Assembly (NCBI GenBank): GCA_005884255.1 | Contig: VBDL01000514.1 | Span: 911 to 7,428, forward strand | Direction of reading: 5' to 3' | Length of the DNA stretch: 6,518 nucleotides | From: Betaproteobacteria bacterium | GTDB taxonomy: Bacteria > Pseudomonadota > Gammaproteobacteria > Burkholderiales > Burkholderiaceae_C | Part shown: positions 5,155 through 6,518 of the stretch, piece after piece | Position numbering within the stretch: the first letter of the stretch is position 1 | Layout of the letters: each line of letters begins with the position of its first letter | Made by a program: the position numbers and the translations under genes | Notes under the pieces: model-generated | The model's database searches: none | The model's input: the letters and a program-made list of their open reading frames with translations, nothing else | What the model was told of the DNA's origin: nothing

Positions 5155-6327
5155 TCAGGCTTGGAATTGAGCGAGCGGCGCGCGCCGATCGGCGCCGCGG
5201 CTCCACAGCGCGATGGCGAGCCCCGCGAGCGTGATGAGCGCGGCCACCCAACCGAGCGCCGGCAACCCGGGGCCGTGATCGACCGTCACGCCGCCGACCC
5301 AGGCGCCCAGTGCATTGCCGAGGTTGAAGGCCGCGATGTTCAGGCTCGATGCGAGGTTCTGCCCCGCACCTGCCGCTTGCTCGAGCACGCGCAGCTGCAT
5401 CGGCGCGACGGTCGCAAAGGCAGCCACGCCGAGCAGCCCGACGAACAGCACCGCGCTCCACGGCGTGTCGATGGCCCAGTGCATCGCGCACAGCACGGCC
5501 GCGAGAGCCGCCAGCGTGCCGAGCACCGCGGGCAGCGCCGCACGGTCGGCGAGACGGCCGCCCAGCAGGTTGCCGATGGCGAAGCCACCGCCGAACACCA
5601 GCAGGGTCGGCGAGACGGAGGCCTCCGACATGCCGGCCACACGCGTGAGCAGAGGCTGGATGTAGGTGACCACGGTGAACACGCCGGCGTAGCCGAGCAC
5701 CGTCATCGCCAGGCCGCGCAGCACGCCGGGGCGCGCCAGCACCGCCAGCTCGTCGCGCAAGGCCGGCGCCGGGCCGTCGCTGCGCACCGGCGGCACGAGC
5801 AGCGCGATCGCCGCGAAGGCGAATGCGCCGATCAGTGCGACCGCCCAGAACGTGGCGCGCCAGCCGAAGTGCAGCCCGAGCCACGCGCCGGTGGGCACGC
5901 CGAGCAGCGTCGCTGCCGTCAGCCCTGTGAACATGATGGCGATGGCCGACGCGCGGCGATGCGCCGGCACCAGGCCGGTGGCCACCACCGAGCCGATGCC
6001 GAAGAAGGTGCCGTGCGCCAGCGCGGTGACCACGCGCGCGGCCATGAGCCACGCGTAGCTCGGCGCCACGGCACAGGCCAGGTTGCCGAGCGTGAAGATC
6101 ACCATCAGCGCGAGCAGCACGGTCTTGCGCGGCAATGAGCACGTGGCCAGCGTGAGCAGCGGCGCGCCGACGGCGACGCCCAGCGCATAGCCCGAGATCA
6201 GCAGGCCGGCCGCGGTGATGGAGACATGAAGGTCCGCCGAGACCTGCAGCAGCAGGCCCATGATGACGAACTCGGTGGTGCCGATGCCGAAGGCGCCGGC
6301 GGTGAGGGCGAAGAGTGCGATGGGCAT
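5155..6327 (-). CDS. MFS transporter, DHA1 family (YdhP/AraJ-like drug or sugar efflux)
   Basis: Proton-driven inner-membrane exporter, 390 residues with about 12 predicted membrane segments, normal for DHA1 exporters. The N-terminus has FGIGTTEFVIMGLL (13-26), characteristic of the AraJ/YdhP/SotB group. The TM2-TM3 loop (about 56-72, PLLTLATCSLPRKTVLL) is a degenerate form of MFS motif A. Arg98 in TM4 begins the RVVTALAHG stretch. LLGVPTGAWLG (141-151) is the antiporter motif C region of TM5, followed by GWRATFW. A polar loop near 180-195 separates the halves. The start at 6327 fits family alignments although its ribosome-binding site is weak. It leads a leftward operon with the broken aldo/keto reductase 12 nt downstream. 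The divergent LysR gene and the dyad at 6389-6405 suggest LysR control. The substrate is unknown. Confidence 0.93.
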   Translation of the reverse strand: MPIALFALTAGAFGIGTTEFVIMGLLLQVSADLHVSITAAGLLISGYALGVAVGAPLLTLATCSLPRKTVLLALMVIFTLGNLACAVAPSYAWLMAARVVTALAHGTFFGIGSVVATGLVPAHRRASAIAIMFTGLTAATLLGVPTGAWLGLHFGWRATFWAVALIGAFAFAAIALLVPPVRSDGPAPALRDELAVLARPGVLRGLAMTVLGYAGVFTVVTYIQPLLTRVAGMSEASVSPTLLVFGGGFAIGNLLGGRLADRAALPAVLGTLAALAAVLCAMHWAIDTPWSAVLFVGLLGVAAFATVAPMQLRVLEQAAGAGQNLASSLNIAAFNLGNALGAWVGGVTVDHGPGLPALGWVAALITLAGLAIALWSRGADRRAPLAQFQA

Positions 6328-6388
6328 GATGAGCCGTACTGTGCGGGCGCTCTTCGTGGATGACTAGAATGCCGCTGGGACATGCATC

Positions 6389-6405
6389 TGTGAACTGAAT
6401 TCACA
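6389..6405. promoter_or_regulatory. LysR-type operator (T-N11-A dyad) between MFS and LysR genes
   Basis: TGTGAACTGAATTCACA has perfect 6-bp arms and a 5-nt centre. Its inner 13 bp TGAACTGAATTCA match the LysR-family T-N11-A rule. It sits in the 96-bp divergent gap, 18 nt before the LysR GTG and 61 nt before the MFS ATG, suiting autorepression plus control of the exporter. The outer TGTGA/TCACA halves resemble a CRP site, but their spacing is 7 rather than 6, so CRP is less likely. Confidence 0.6.
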
Positions 6406-6423
6406 AGCCGAACGAGCCTCCCC

Positions 6424-6518
6424 GTGCCACGCATCGACCTCAACCGCTCCGGCGAGATGGAAGTCTTCGTGCAGGTCTTCGACCGCGGCGGCTTCTCCGC
6501 CGCCGCACGCACGCTGGG
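6424..6518 (+). CDS. LysR-family transcriptional regulator (N-terminal part; 3' end beyond the window)
   Basis: Thirty-one codons and two bases are visible from a GTG start. PRIDLNRSGEMEVFVQVF followed by GGFSAAARTLG is the first half of a LysR-type winged helix-turn-helix, namely helix 1 and the start of the recognition region. The GTG is preferred over the in-frame ATG at codon 12 because relatives begin MPRIDL and helix 1 starts just before that ATG. The ribosome-binding site is poor (GAG at 6414-6416). It is divergent from the MFS/aldo-keto reductase operon, a common LysR arrangement, and the dyad just upstream is its likely binding site. The effector domain lies outside the window. Confidence 0.85.
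   Translation, partial: MPRIDLNRSGEMEVFVQVFDRGGFSAAARTL

Noticed and set aside
5134..6138. 334-codon rightward reading frame opposite the MFS gene
   Set aside because: Antisense shadow rich in Arg, His, Gln and Glu; the other strand encodes a clear 12-segment transporter.
4508..6142. 544-codon leftward reading frame spanning acdS end, reductase and MFS gene
   Set aside because: Arg/Ala-rich out-of-frame shadow crossing three unrelated loci; no domain is readable.
6389..6405. CRP-type site
   Set aside because: The halves TGTGA and TCACA are separated by 7 rather than 6 bp, and the position in a LysR/target divergent gap suits a LysR operator better.
1..6518. CRISPR array, tRNA or rRNA gene, toxin-antitoxin pair, phage or defence system
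   Set aside because: No short regularly spaced repeats, no tRNA-like cloverleaf noticed, and all long coding frames are accounted for by transport, regulatory and metabolic genes.

Overview
The window is GC-rich, and its proteins look betaproteobacterial. The LysR, MFS, aldo/keto reductase and ACC deaminase sequences resemble those of Burkholderiales, plausibly a Variovorax-like soil or rhizosphere Comamonadaceae. The taxon is inferred from protein flavour only. It is chromosomal-type accessory sequence with no complete mobile element, CRISPR array, tRNA or rRNA.

Left region (1-3132): the leftward operon of a peptide-type ABC importer. It holds a complete periplasmic binding protein gene (607-2145) and the start of a DppB/OppB-like permease (1-348). 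Between them lie a 139-bp remnant copy of the binding protein's 3' end (358-496) and a hairpin (504-543). A LysR-family regulator (2215-3132) is divergent from the binding protein and probably controls it. Its N-terminal helix-turn-helix looks shortened.

Middle region (3095-4739): a classic acdR-acdS pair. An Lrp/AsnC regulator (leftward) and a full-length 1-aminocyclopropane-1-carboxylate (ACC) deaminase (rightward) diverge from a 127-bp intergenic region that carries an 18-bp palindrome. ACC deaminase converts the plant ethylene precursor ACC to ammonia and 2-oxobutyrate, a plant-association trait. acdR and the upstream LysR gene converge and overlap by 38 bp.

Right region (4705-6518): a leftward MFS exporter gene (5155-6327), divergent from a second LysR gene that runs off the right edge, with a clear T-N11-A dyad between them. 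The MFS gene is followed 12 nt later by an aldo/keto reductase gene that is broken. Only its first ~55 and last ~60 codons remain, and the middle is replaced by a 41-nt perfect-armed palindrome bounded by in-frame TAG codons. Its 3' end runs into the antisense of acdS.

The acdRS pair is well known and I see no wholly new system. The points most worth checking are two local rearrangements: the remnant plus hairpin that separates binding protein from permease, and the palindromic scar in the reductase gene.
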